NCBI GenBank assembly: GCA_016194905.1
Contig: JACQAP010000004.1
Location: 1 to 64,000, forward strand
From: Betaproteobacteria bacterium
Lineage (GTDB): Bacteria > Pseudomonadota > Gammaproteobacteria > Burkholderiales > JACQAP01
DNA: 64,000 nt
Direction of reading: 5' to 3'
Both the position numbers and the translations under genes were made by a program. The notes below the pieces were generated by a model. It ran no database searches, was not told where the DNA came from, and was given only the letters and a program-made list of their open reading frames with translations. Positions within the stretch are counted from its first letter, which is position 1; the number at the start of each line of letters is the position of its first letter. Shown here one piece after another: positions 17,742-26,091 of this stretch.

Positions 17742-18947
17742 ATGAAACGCTGGATAGTGTGTTTACTGGCCGGGTTAACAGTCGCAGGAACGGCTTTTTC
17801 CGAAACCTGCATTTCGCCCTACGTCAAGGGCTTGAAAACCCCTGAAAAAGTCATGTACCTGTGGACTCTGCCTGCCAAACCGAATGGAGGCCCTGATTTT
17901 CTCGCGGTGATCGACGTGAATCTCGCCTCGCCCACTTACGGGCAGATCATCAAGAAGGTAAAGGTCGGTTCTTCAGGGAACGAGGCGCATCACATCGGCT
18001 TTACCGATGATCGAACCAAAATCTGGGCGGCCTCGCTCAATACCAGCCGCCTGTTTATTTTCGACGTCGGCACGGACCCCGCGAACCCGAAGCTGATTCG
18101 CACCATCGACAATGTTCCCGGGCTGACCCGGTTGAGCGGGCCGCATACCCCATATGCGATCCCGGGGAGAATACTGGTCAGCATGGCATCGGGGCCCGAC
18201 GGCACCGGTACGGGGGGAATTGCGGAATTCACCAATGACGGCGAATTCATCGCCGGTCACAACGCCTCCAACCATCCCTACGAAACAGTGATCAAGCCCG
18301 AGTTCAATCGCATGATCACCTCTGCATGGTTTCCGCAGAAGACCTTCATGAGCCCCCTCGACAAGTGGAATCCGCAGGACTGGACCAATCCGAACACGAT
18401 GCTGGTGTGGGATCTGAAGGAGCGCAAGGTGATCCAGACCCTCTCCGGAGACCCGATCAATCTCGCTGCGCGATGGATGCTCAAACCGGGTGCGAGGTAT
18501 GGTTACAACATCAGCAACGGCGGTAATTCCATTTGGATGTTCAAGATGGAAGACGATGGTACCTTCACCTACCGCAAGGCAGCCGATACCGGTCCCGGCT
18601 GCGGCCCAGCCGATCTGCGGCAATCTCCTGACGACAAGTTTCTCTACGTGAGTTGCTTCGTCGGCAGCGAGGTTCAGGCCTGGGATATATCCGATCCGGA
18701 GAACATTCGTCTGCACGACACCATTCAGGGCGTCGTTCAGCCCAACATGATGCACGTCACCTCTGACGGCCACCGGCTGTACTTTACCAACTCTGCGATC
18801 AGCACGATCGACTACTCGTCGCGCTATTCACTGCAATTGATCCAGGTCGGGCGAGATGGACGGCTAAAGCTGGACCCGAACTTCAAGGTCGACTTCGTGC
18901 AGGCGCCAAACGGCCCGGCGAGGCCGCACGATATGCTACTCAATTGA
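17742..18947 (+). CDS. mtoX: Methanethiol oxidase (SBP56 family), periplasmic
   Basis: A 401-residue protein of the selenium-binding-protein (SBP56) family with an N-terminal signal peptide ('MKRWIVCLLAGLTVAGTAFS'). Bacterial secreted members such as MtoX of Hyphomicrobium oxidise methanethiol to formaldehyde, hydrogen sulfide and hydrogen peroxide and contain copper. Candidate metal ligands are H83-H84 ('GNEAHHIGF'), H135 ('SGPHTPY'), the His in 'ASNHPYE' and the C-terminal 'RPHDMLLN'. The repeated 'IDVN', 'DLKERKV' and 'WDISDPENIR' strands fit the seven-bladed propeller. ATG 17742 has a GGAGGAG site. A SCO copper chaperone follows 65 bases later, the same pairing as in known mtoX loci. Confidence 0.85.
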   Translation: MKRWIVCLLAGLTVAGTAFSETCISPYVKGLKTPEKVMYLWTLPAKPNGGPDFLAVIDVNLASPTYGQIIKKVKVGSSGNEAHHIGFTDDRTKIWAASLNTSRLFIFDVGTDPANPKLIRTIDNVPGLTRLSGPHTPYAIPGRILVSMASGPDGTGTGGIAEFTNDGEFIAGHNASNHPYETVIKPEFNRMITSAWFPQKTFMSPLDKWNPQDWTNPNTMLVWDLKERKVIQTLSGDPINLAARWMLKPGARYGYNISNGGNSIWMFKMEDDGTFTYRKAADTGPGCGPADLRQSPDDKFLYVSCFVGSEVQAWDISDPENIRLHDTIQGVVQPNMMHVTSDGHRLYFTNSAISTIDYSSRYSLQLIQVGRDGRLKLDPNFKVDFVQAPNGPARPHDMLLN

Positions 18948-18958
18948 CGTTCACGTTT

Positions 18959-18988
18959 CGCTGCGAGGGCGCAGACGACGCAAAGAAG
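18959..18988. repeat. Degenerate F-family repeat arm
   Basis: GCTGCGAGGGCGCAGACGAC followed by GCAAAGAAG, between mtoX and the SCO gene, resembles the GCAGAGG-type repeat at 15412-15604. No opposite arm was found. It is short and could be chance. Confidence 0.35.
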
Positions 18989-19012
18989 TTGTCCGGAAGG
19001 GAGGACATTGCA

Positions 19013-19618
19013 ATGCGGCGAATCATGTTCTGGATTCTGTGTTGGATGTTTGGCGCCGCGTCTCCGCTTCTTGCGGCGGAGGCGCCCTCAGAGGTTCAAA
19101 TTTCTTCCAATCCGAGCCTGTCGGTGATCGCGCGTGCGCCAACGTTCATGCTGCACGATACTTCGGGAAAGGTCGTGCGCCTGTCGGATTATCAAGGGCA
19201 TGTAGTGCTGCTCGCCTTTATATTCACCACCTGTCCGGGGGTCTGTCCGATCATCAGCCGGCAGATGGCCGCCGTGCAATCCGGGCTTAAGTCGGCGAAA
19301 CTTTTCGGAAGTCAGGCAAGTCTTGTGTCGGTGACGGTGGACCCCGAAACCGATACTGCGGACGTGCTGGCGCGCTACGCGCGAAATCACGGCGCAGATC
19401 CAGCGGGATGGAGGTTTCTGACAGGCACGCCCAAACAGATCAGGCCGGTACTCAAGGCGTACGACGAGTGGACCAAGCTTTTACCAAAAGGAGAGATCGA
19501 CCACCCGGCGCGCGTGTACCTCATCGACAAGCAGGGCAACATTCGCGAGATCTACAGCCTCGCGTTCTTCAATGAGAAACAGGCACTGATCGACATGAGC
19601 AGGCTTCTGGAAGAGTAA
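19013..19618 (+). CDS. SCO1/SenC-family copper chaperone
   Basis: A 201-residue thioredoxin-fold protein exported or anchored by an N-terminal hydrophobic segment ('RIMFWILCWMFGAASPLLAA'). The copper-binding set is present: C74-P-G-V-C78 in 'FTTCPGVCPI' and H164 in 'EIDHPARVYLID'. SCO proteins deliver copper or act as thiol-disulfide reductants for copper enzymes such as cytochrome oxidase. Immediately after mtoX, the likely client is the methanethiol oxidase. ATG 19013 follows a GGAAGGGAGG site; a frame opening at 18944 overlaps the mtoX stop but lacks the signal peptide at its start. Confidence 0.88.
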   Translation: MRRIMFWILCWMFGAASPLLAAEAPSEVQISSNPSLSVIARAPTFMLHDTSGKVVRLSDYQGHVVLLAFIFTTCPGVCPIISRQMAAVQSGLKSAKLFGSQASLVSVTVDPETDTADVLARYARNHGADPAGWRFLTGTPKQIRPVLKAYDEWTKLLPKGEIDHPARVYLIDKQGNIREIYSLAFFNEKQALIDMSRLLEE

Positions 19619-19770
19619 ATGCCGCACCGACGCAGTAGGTCGGCTAAAAGGTAGCCTGCACCGAAACGCCCTGCGTTCGCTCCGGTCTCTGCATGATTTG
19701 AGGGCCAGTCTCGGCGGGAAGAAATTGATTCACAGCCTCTTCTCACGATCCTTAAGCCCCGGGACCTTGC

Positions 19771-20550
19771 TCAGAAGGTTCCGGGATACGCTCCGCCGTC
19801 GATCAGGAAATTCATCCCGGTGATGTAACCGGCCTGCCTGCTGCACAGATAGGCGCAGGCATCGCCGAATTCGTCGGGATTGCCGAAGCGCCCGGCGGGA
19901 ACGGTCTTCATGCGCGCGGCGTGAACCTCCTCCACCGGTTTGTTCTGCATCTTCGCCGCCGCGACACTGCTGCTCTTCAGCCGGTCTGTGTCGAACATGC
20001 CGGGCAGAAGGTTGTTGATGGTGACGTTGTGAGCCACGGTCTTGCGAGCGATACCGGCGACAAAACCGGTGAGACCGGTGCGCGCGCCGTTGGACAATCC
20101 GAGGATGTCTATAGGCGCCTTGACCGCGCTGGACGTAATGTTGACGATGCGACCGAACTTGCGCGAGATCATGCCATCGACGGTGGCCTTGATCAGTTCG
20201 ATCGGCGTAAGCATGTTCGCCTCGAGGGCCGCAATCCACATATCGTGGGTGAAATCCCGGAAATCCCCGGGCGGCGGACCGCCGGCATTGTTGACCAGGA
20301 TATCGGGACTGGGACAGGCGGCAAGCGCCTCCTTGCGGCCGGCCGCAGTGGTGATGTCCGTCACTACTACGGTAACCTTTACGCCGGTGGCCTTGCGAAT
20401 CTCGTCGGCAGTCGCTTCAAGCGCCTCGCGGCCGCGAGCCAGTATGGTTACATCGACGCCTTCGCGTGCCAGCGAAAGCGCGCAACCCTTTCCCAGTCCC
20501 TTGCTGGCCGCACAGACCAGTGCGGTTTTACCCTTCAAGCCGAGATCCAT
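19771..20550 (-). CDS. SDR-family oxidoreductase with atypical active site
   Basis: A 259-residue short-chain dehydrogenase. The nucleotide-binding 'ALVCAASKGLGKGCAL', 'DILVNNAGGPPPG' and C-terminal 'GRFGNPDEFGDACAYLCS' with 'GYITGMNFLIDGG' are typical. The active-site region reads 'NITSSAVKAPIDILGLSNGAR', so the usual Tyr-x-x-x-Lys is replaced by Ser-Asn-x-x-Arg; a known SDR subgroup shares this. Catalysis by the normal mechanism is therefore doubtful, and the substrate is unknown. ATG 20550 has an AAGGAAG site. The gene is convergent with the SCO gene and divergent from mlaA. Confidence 0.82.
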   Translation of the reverse strand: MDLGLKGKTALVCAASKGLGKGCALSLAREGVDVTILARGREALEATADEIRKATGVKVTVVVTDITTAAGRKEALAACPSPDILVNNAGGPPPGDFRDFTHDMWIAALEANMLTPIELIKATVDGMISRKFGRIVNITSSAVKAPIDILGLSNGARTGLTGFVAGIARKTVAHNVTINNLLPGMFDTDRLKSSSVAAAKMQNKPVEEVHAARMKTVPAGRFGNPDEFGDACAYLCSRQAGYITGMNFLIDGGAYPGTF

Positions 20551-20713
20551 GGATGTCTTCCTTCTTCGAGGTTCTATGTGAATGGCCGCCGTCAGGGCGT
20601 GCCGGGGAGGGGTAATCGTGAAGCAAGCGGGTGGCTTTTGCAAACCACCGGATCGAGCTGATGTCCATATCCCGCGCCGCGATATAATTCCCGGCCAATA
20701 ACATCGACAACTC

Positions 20714-21499
20714 ATGGTCGCACGATTTCTCATCCCACTGCTCCTGACCGCCTGTATGCTCTGCGGATGCGCGGCGGGTCCCGATCCCCGGGATCCGCTG
20801 GAGCCGTTCAATCGCAAGGTCTACGCATTCAACGAGGGCGTGGACAAGGCGGTGCTCAAGCCTGTCGCGAAAGGTTATGTCGCCGTGGTGCCAAAGTTGG
20901 CCCGCCGGGGCGTGTCCAATTTCTTCAACAACCTCGGCATGGTCGTCACCACGCTGAACGATGCGTTGCAGGTCAAGGGCAGCAAGGTTCCGGTGGATTT
21001 CGCCCGCTTCACGACGAATATCGTCTTCGGACTCGGCGGGCTGATCGATGTGGCGACGGAACTGAAGATCGAAAACCGCAATGAGGACTTCGGCCAGACA
21101 TTGGGGTATTGGGGCGTGGCCAGCGGCCCTTATCTGGTGCTGCCCCTGTTCGGGCCGAGCAGTGCGCGGGACGGCCCGGGGTTGGCGGTGGACTTCGTCG
21201 CCAGTCCGCTCTTCTACTGGAACCCCGAGGCTGACGTACGCTGGGGCCTGTTCGCGCTGGACGTCGTCGATACCCGCGCCAACCTGCTGGAAGCGGAAAA
21301 ATTTCTCGAAACGGCGGCGATAGACCGTTACAGCTTCCTGCGCGATTCCTACCTGCAGCGCCGTGAGTATCTGATCCACGACGGCAATCCGCCAACCGGC
21401 CACGGCGCGCGGCAGAAGAGCCTCAAGGAGCTCGAGGAAGAAGACATGATGGACGATCCGGTACCGCTGCGCGCGGCGCCCCGAGTCCGGCGACCTTGA
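20714..21499 (+). CDS. mlaA: MlaA (VacJ) outer-membrane lipoprotein
   Basis: A 261-residue lipoprotein with signal peptide and lipobox 'MLCGCA' (lipidated C19). The family core is clear: 'DPRDPLEPFNRKVYAFNEGVD', 'VSNFFNNLGMVVTTLNDALQ' and 'GYWGVASGPYLVLPLFGPSSARDG'. MlaA sits in the outer membrane with porins and removes misplaced phospholipids from the outer leaflet, handing them to MlaC. No mlaBCDEF genes are in the window, which is usual when mlaA is split from the main operon. The C-terminal tail after residue 235 is charged and variable. Confidence 0.93.
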   Translation: MVARFLIPLLLTACMLCGCAAGPDPRDPLEPFNRKVYAFNEGVDKAVLKPVAKGYVAVVPKLARRGVSNFFNNLGMVVTTLNDALQVKGSKVPVDFARFTTNIVFGLGGLIDVATELKIENRNEDFGQTLGYWGVASGPYLVLPLFGPSSARDGPGLAVDFVASPLFYWNPEADVRWGLFALDVVDTRANLLEAEKFLETAAIDRYSFLRDSYLQRREYLIHDGNPPTGHGARQKSLKELEEEDMMDDPVPLRAAPRVRRP

Positions 21500-21520
21500 A
21501 ATGCGTCTGACTCGGAAGAG

Positions 21521-21653
21521 AAAAGGTGAAAGGTCAAAGAGCAAAGAAAATACTTGCCTTAGGCCTGGCTGTGGCCTAGTTCTTACCTTTCCACTTTAAC
21601 CTTTCCGCTTTAACCTGGTTTCTTTCACCTTTCCTCTCTAACCTTTTCTCTCT
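21521..21653. repeat. E-family inverted repeat (AAAGGTGAAAGGTC type)
   Basis: The left arm (21521-21551) is made of AAAGGTG, AAAGGTC, AAAGAGC and AAAGAAA. The right arm (21581-21653) is a longer inverted series (CTTACCTTT, CCACTTTAA, CCTTTCCGC, TTTAACC, CACCTTTCC). The space between holds its own inverted pair around TAGGCCTGGCTGTGGCCTA. The right arm encodes the end of the Gcr-like protein (E-R-E-K-V-R-E-E-R-stop). Confidence 0.75.
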
Positions 21654-23703
21654 CTTCTTCGAGCTTCCGCGGAAGAATGAAGTCCAGCGGGTGCTGCACA
21701 AACCGCCGCAGCAACCTCGCCCCCAGCACGGCCAATTCCCTTCGCGCCAGATCGTAAGCACGCGACGCGGTATACAGCGAAAGAAAGAAACTCACGCTCA
21801 GGTTCAGGACGAACATCGTCGCCACGCCGGCGAGCGCCCAGAAGAACCAGCCCGTGCTGAACCATCCGCGCAGTCCTGCGCAGGCGAAGGCCAGCATCCC
21901 CGAAGACAATGTGACGTGACGCACGTCGATGGGCAGTCCCAGAAACTGGCCGATCACGGGCGCAAGCCCGAGCAGAAAGCCAAGCGAAATGTTCGTCGCC
22001 CATCCCGACATGTTGCGGGAAACGATACCCGCCGCACGCGCCATGGCCCTGCGTCCGAAACGCTCTCCCAGACGATGGTCGGCGATCGCCTGCGGCAACC
22101 GGTGATACACCGCCCAGTTGTCCATCCAGCCGCCGATCATCGCGGCCATCCAGAGGATTACCCCTGTCAGCGCGGCGTAGAACACGGTGCCGCTGTTGAC
22201 CGGACTGAGTGTTTCGAACACGTCCTGTGCTCCCTTTGTACCGAGATAGTTGTGGCCGAGTGCAAGACGCCAGAGGAAGTTGAACAGGAAGGCGCCGACG
22301 AAGACCACCGACACATTGGCCATGGCGGCGGCAAACTGCGAACGGCAGATGCGGACCGTGAACTCGACCATGCTGTCGAGACGTTCGGTGCGATCGCGAC
22401 TGCGCAGCAGCGTGGCAAGCGTGGCCGCAGTCATGGCCGGTTGTTTGGTCGCCAGAATCAGATGAAAGTGATGCAGCAGCATGAAACTGGCCGCGTAGTT
22501 GAGTCCCGACAGCAGTCCTTCGATGAACAGCGGCAATCCGGAATGCGTGACCTTCAGCTTGATGGCCGCTGTCAGCACCGTCAGCAGTCCACCGCCTGCC
22601 GCGGCCAGCCAGATGAAGCGGTATTCGCGACGACTGTGCGCGACGTAGTGTTCACCGGTTTTTCCGGAGCGGTCGACAATCTTGCGCTGGAGCATCTGCA
22701 GATTGCCGCGGATCAGATGGCGAATGCTGCGGTCGTCGTGGGCCGCAACGATGAGTTCTGCCACTAGATGATGAACGGCTACGTTTCTCGCGGCTCCCGG
22801 CGGACTTTCGATGATGTCGAGCATGGCTTCCATGCGCGACAGGCAGCGCTCCAGCACTTCCAATCCGTAGACGATGTCCACGCTTACGCCTTCACTCTCG
22901 AGGCGGCGTGAAACCTCGGCGGTTTCCGTGCGACACGCGAGGCAGAGTTCCCGCCAGAACCTGATCGGCGCGGAAATGTCTTCGCCCGCGCGCCACGCGT
23001 CCATCAGGACATGGCTGGTCAGCGCGAGAAGGTGAAAAGGCGATTGCGCCACGGACGCGGGATGACTGCGGGCGCGCAACTTCGATGCCAGACCCTGCGC
23101 CTGGACACGGATCGCCAGCAATCTGAAGCCATCCGCGAAAGCCGTTTTCAGCGGCGCCCAGATCTCCGGCCGATCGGCAGGCGCAAGCGCGCCGACGATC
23201 CGGTGAAAAAGTTCCGGCGCCAGCAGATGGAAGCTCTCCGCTTTTTCCCGGCTCGCGTACAGCCGCGACATGAGGCGCGCGAGATCATGATCGTCGTTGG
23301 GTTCGGGGAGGACTCGCCCCATGACGCGGTCGGCCAGCTCGGCGATGAATCCGCGATCGCCGGGAATCCCTGTTTCACCGAACAGGTTCACGCCCTCGGT
23401 CTCGGAAAGAATTTCGGCAAAGGTGTCCTGCAGACTGCGCCGCACGCCGGCCAATGCTTCGAGCACCTCGATTGCCTTGATGAGCCGCGAGCGATCCGGC
23501 CGGCCATCGGCGTCTTCCGGCGCCTGTCGCGTCCAGTCGATCAGCGCAATGAGCGAGTCCAGTCTGTGCGTCAGACTGTCTGCGTTGGCGATTGCTTCGA
23601 AGCAGCTGGCAAGCTCGTAAGCATCGTGGTCCGACCCGAGTCCCTGGTCGAGAAAGGAGACTACGTGTTCGCGAATGCCAGTTGCGGGGATTTCGGTGTT
23701 CAT
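21625..23703 (-). CDS. Gcr-type membrane protein ('site-specific recombinase' family)
   Basis: A 692-residue protein of the family annotated as site-specific recombinase Gcr. The N-terminal 350 residues are soluble and helical. From about residue 365 there are several transmembrane segments ('FIWLAAAGGGLLTVLTAAI', 'GLNYAASFMLLHHFHLIL', 'FVGAFLFNFLWRLAL', 'VFYAALTGVILWMAAMIGG', 'MFVLNLSVSFFLSLY'). No catalytic Tyr or Ser recombinase motif is visible, so the recombinase label rests on history rather than on this sequence; a membrane transport or envelope role is as likely. The last residues and the stop are encoded by an E-family repeat. It is found mainly in Betaproteobacteria. Confidence 0.78.
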   Translation of the reverse strand: MNTEIPATGIREHVVSFLDQGLGSDHDAYELASCFEAIANADSLTHRLDSLIALIDWTRQAPEDADGRPDRSRLIKAIEVLEALAGVRRSLQDTFAEILSETEGVNLFGETGIPGDRGFIAELADRVMGRVLPEPNDDHDLARLMSRLYASREKAESFHLLAPELFHRIVGALAPADRPEIWAPLKTAFADGFRLLAIRVQAQGLASKLRARSHPASVAQSPFHLLALTSHVLMDAWRAGEDISAPIRFWRELCLACRTETAEVSRRLESEGVSVDIVYGLEVLERCLSRMEAMLDIIESPPGAARNVAVHHLVAELIVAAHDDRSIRHLIRGNLQMLQRKIVDRSGKTGEHYVAHSRREYRFIWLAAAGGGLLTVLTAAIKLKVTHSGLPLFIEGLLSGLNYAASFMLLHHFHLILATKQPAMTAATLATLLRSRDRTERLDSMVEFTVRICRSQFAAAMANVSVVFVGAFLFNFLWRLALGHNYLGTKGAQDVFETLSPVNSGTVFYAALTGVILWMAAMIGGWMDNWAVYHRLPQAIADHRLGERFGRRAMARAAGIVSRNMSGWATNISLGFLLGLAPVIGQFLGLPIDVRHVTLSSGMLAFACAGLRGWFSTGWFFWALAGVATMFVLNLSVSFFLSLYTASRAYDLARRELAVLGARLLRRFVQHPLDFILPRKLEEEREKVREER

Positions 23704-23752
23704 CGGCAGCGGTGGTTTGGCACGTTAGGGGGAAAGTATCACAGCGGAGGTT

Positions 23753-23850
23753 CGTGAATATCGTGAATAACGTGAAGCAAGAAGACGTGAGAGTCGTAAA
23801 AGCACTGAGAAGTTACGGTATTCACGATATTCACGGATTCACGGAATTTA
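23753..23850. repeat. C-family hairpin repeat (GTGAATATCGTGAA type)
   Basis: The left arm (23753-23776) is CGTGAATATCGTGAATAACG. The right arm (23815-23845) is the inverted GGTATTCACGATATTCACGG followed by a third unit. The loop is about 38 bases. The right arm contains the stop codon of rlmK (23831-23833), and the left arm begins 50 bases upstream of the Gcr-like gene. Confidence 0.8.
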
Positions 23851-24829
23851 TCCGCCAGCATCTATGAATCCTGCGATTGCGGAAATCAGGCGGCACGGTC
23901 TGCTCCGATATCTCGATCATGCTGAGGTCCGCGAGCGCATCGGCGTCCAGGCGGAAACTGCGCAGGTTGGTCGAGAACAGCAACTCGCCGCCGGGTGCCA
24001 GCAGGGAAAGGCAACCACGAACCAGCGCGACGTGATCGCGCTGCACGTCGAGCACACCCTGCATGCGCTTCGAATTCGAAAAACTTGGCGGATCGAGCAC
24101 GATCAACTCGTAGCGATCCTTCGACGTACGCTCCTCTTCGAGGAAACGCACGACATCGGCTTGCACCAGCCGATTGCGCCCGAATTCGAGTCCGTTGAGT
24201 TCGAAATTGCGCCTTGCCCAGTCGAGATAGGTTTTCGACAGATCGACGCTGGTCGTGGAGGCGGCTTTGTTCCTGGCAGCGTAGACGCTGAAGCTTCCCG
24301 TATAGCAGAACAGGTTCAAGACTCGCCTGCCGGCGGCCAGCGTTCCGACCAACGCCCGCGTCTCGCGATGATCCAGGAACAAGCCGGTATCGAGATGATC
24401 GGTCAGGTTGACGATGAAGCGATGTCCGCCCTCCCGTACCATGAAATCCTGCGCGCTGGTGGCAAGCTTCCGGTATTGGTCATCCGGGCGCTGGCCGTGA
24501 CGTTGCTTCAGCGTCACCCGTTCAAGCGGAATATTCAGTGTCCGTGCAGCCGCCTCGTGCATGGCCGTGAGCCAGAGGCGTTGCGCACGGACATCCATTA
24601 CCGGCTTGCTGTATTCCTGCAAATGGGCACGATCGGAATAAAGATCCAGAGCAAAGGGCAGTTCCGGAATATCACGGTCGTATATCCGAAAGCATTCGAT
24701 ACCGGCATTCTTTGCCCATTTCTTAAGGTGTTTGACGTTTTTCGCGATCCGATTGGCGAACATTTCCGCCTGACGGACCGTCTGGTCCGCACTTACCGCG
24801 TCAGGAGTGTTGTTTTGCTGCGAATCCAT
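23831..24829 (-). CDS. rlmK: 23S rRNA (guanine-N7)-methyltransferase, RlmK type
   Basis: A 332-residue class I SAM methyltransferase corresponding to the C-terminal half of enteric RlmKL, which makes m7G2069 in 23S rRNA. Matching blocks are 'IECFRIYDRDIPELPFALD', 'HRFIVNLTDHLDTGLFLDHR', SAM motif 'VLNLFCYTGSFSVYAA', 'TTSVDLSKTYLDWARRNFELNG' and the catalytic 'VLDPPSFSNSKRM' followed by 'VQRDHVALV'. A separate RlmL/THUMP protein would carry the m2G activity. The last residues (N-S-V-N-P) and stop come from the C-family repeat, so the C-terminus after 'RCWRI' is probably not ancestral. Confidence 0.88.
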   Translation of the reverse strand: MDSQQNNTPDAVSADQTVRQAEMFANRIAKNVKHLKKWAKNAGIECFRIYDRDIPELPFALDLYSDRAHLQEYSKPVMDVRAQRLWLTAMHEAAARTLNIPLERVTLKQRHGQRPDDQYRKLATSAQDFMVREGGHRFIVNLTDHLDTGLFLDHRETRALVGTLAAGRRVLNLFCYTGSFSVYAARNKAASTTSVDLSKTYLDWARRNFELNGLEFGRNRLVQADVVRFLEEERTSKDRYELIVLDPPSFSNSKRMQGVLDVQRDHVALVRGCLSLLAPGGELLFSTNLRSFRLDADALADLSMIEISEQTVPPDFRNRRIHRCWRINSVNP

Positions 24830-24896
24830 TGAAAAAGTCGACAGATAGTGCGAAAAAAATGACTAGAATTAGGTAACGGAGACGTCCAGACGCATC

Positions 24897-25544
24897 ATGC
24901 CGCCCCTCGACTCATCGCTCAAGACGCTTGCGCTGTTTGCGCTTCTGGCATTCGCCCGAACGGTCTTCGCCCAGAACGGGGATCAATGGTACGGCGGCCA
25001 TAGCACGGGATTCTGGGGATTGAGCAATTCAGTCGGCGTCCGCGGGGCTCTGCCCGGCATGTTCAACCCGCCCGGCACCAATCCGGAAAGCCTGAACGCT
25101 CAGCGTCAATACGGCGGCTATCGTATTACCGATGCATTCGCTATTGAAGGCACGCAGACCAATTTCGGCCCCAGCACATCTGCCTGCAGCGGCGATTCGC
25201 CTGCTGGCGATGCCTATCGCTCGTGCTACGGAGCGGCATGGAGCCTGTCCGGCGTCGCCACGTTGCCGTTCCAGTCCGGCTTGTCGCTCTACGGACGCCT
25301 CGGCCTTCATTACTGGCAGAAAGGTTCCCAGGAAGAGGCCGGCAATCGTCGATATTCGGATGAGCCAGGCGGCCTCGGCAAGGTCTACGGCATTGGTCTG
25401 AGTTACGGCTTGACCAAGTCGATTACAGTTCATGCCGAATCCGAGCGTTACTCCGAATTGATCGGCAACAGCACCTCCGGTTCCAGCACTGGCTCCGGAC
25501 TGGATTCGTCGGTTCATTCGATCGGTTTGTCGATAAAATTCTAA
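24897..25544 (+). CDS. Outer-membrane beta-barrel protein (OmpA-N/OmpW-like)
   Basis: A 215-residue secreted protein with a signal peptide ending 'ARTVFAQ'. The mature part alternates hydrophobic and polar residues ('YGGYRITDAFAIEGTQTNFG', 'LSGVATLPFQSGLSLYGRLGLHYW', 'GKVYGIGLSYGLTKSITVHAESERY') and ends 'IGLSIKF' with a terminal Phe, as needed for BAM-mediated insertion. It fits an eight-stranded barrel of the OmpA-like transmembrane type. It contains two Cys (in 'SACSGD' and 'YRSCYG') that may form a disulfide. Function is unknown; it stands alone between rlmK and a repeat region. Confidence 0.72.
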   Translation: MPPLDSSLKTLALFALLAFARTVFAQNGDQWYGGHSTGFWGLSNSVGVRGALPGMFNPPGTNPESLNAQRQYGGYRITDAFAIEGTQTNFGPSTSACSGDSPAGDAYRSCYGAAWSLSGVATLPFQSGLSLYGRLGLHYWQKGSQEEAGNRRYSDEPGGLGKVYGIGLSYGLTKSITVHAESERYSELIGNSTSGSSTGSGLDSSVHSIGLSIKF

Positions 25545-25573
25545 GCAGCCGCGCAGAATTTTATCGCGTAACC

Positions 25574-25658
25574 GGTGATTCGTGACTGGTGATTGGTAAA
25601 AGGCAAGAGCCTTGGCCAGGGGCTTAAAACCAATTACCAATTACCAGTTACCAATCAC
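25574..25658. repeat. A-family hairpin repeat without a gene
   Basis: The left arm (25574-25600: GGTGATTCGTGACTGGTGAT and on, then GGTAAAAGG) and right arm (25623-25658: ACCAATTACCAATTACCAG, TTACCAATCAC) are inverted. The short loop contains its own pair GAGCCTTGGCCAGGGGCTT. It lies 3' of the outer-membrane protein gene and cuts off the end of the EamA fragment. Confidence 0.85.
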
Positions 25659-25662
25659 TTCC

Positions 25663-25884
25663 TCACGACTTTCTAGTCGTAAGGGTCGGCCAGTTGGCAC
25701 GCACCACATGCCACTTGCGCCGGAGTTCCGGGGCGGCAAATGGCAGCAGGATCAGCAGTGCAATGGCCCAGCGCCAGAACCCCATCGCAATCGGCGGCAT
25801 GTCGTTGCGCATCGCCCGCCCCACCACCCAGTTCGCGGCCCAGAACAGCGACGTAAGGGTGAGGAGGAGGTAGGGAGAGGGGTG
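25663..25884 (-). pseudogene. EamA/DMT transporter N-terminal fragment
   Basis: The minus strand reads 'HPSPYLLLTLTSLFWAANW', then 'VVGRAMRNDMPPIAMGFWRW', 'AIALLILLPFAAPELRRKW' and 'HVVRANWPTLTTRKS', then a stop at 25663. This is the first two transmembrane helices of a drug/metabolite (EamA) transporter, normally about 290 residues with ten helices. No start codon is left in frame: upstream the frame enters the D-family repeat. Downstream it stops at the A-family repeat. The fragment is therefore bounded on both sides by repeats, about 74 codons in all. Confidence 0.78.
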
Positions 25885-25903
25885 ACGGAAAAGATCGAGA
25901 ACC

Positions 25904-26089
25904 CGTGACGGTCGTGACGGGGACAGGCTTTTGTAACGACGAGTCGTCTGACTTCAATTTTTTCTCGCTGCCTTGTTTCTCTTGTTCTACCTCGTCACGT
26001 CGTCACGATTATGGCGAAGCCGGTTATGGCCGAAGGTCGGTATCCCTCTAGGAATCCCGTGGGAACGCCCGCGCGTCACGCCGTCACGG
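25904..26089. repeat. D-family repeat cluster (CGTGACGGTCGTGAC type)
   Basis: The left arm CCGTGACGGTCGTGACGGG (25903-25921) faces inverted copies CTCGTCACGTCGTCACGA (25991-26008) and CGCGTCACGCCGTCACGGC (26073-26091). AT-rich sequence lies between. The last copy abuts the stop codon of the SirB1-family gene. Confidence 0.75.
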
Positions 26090-26091
26090 CA

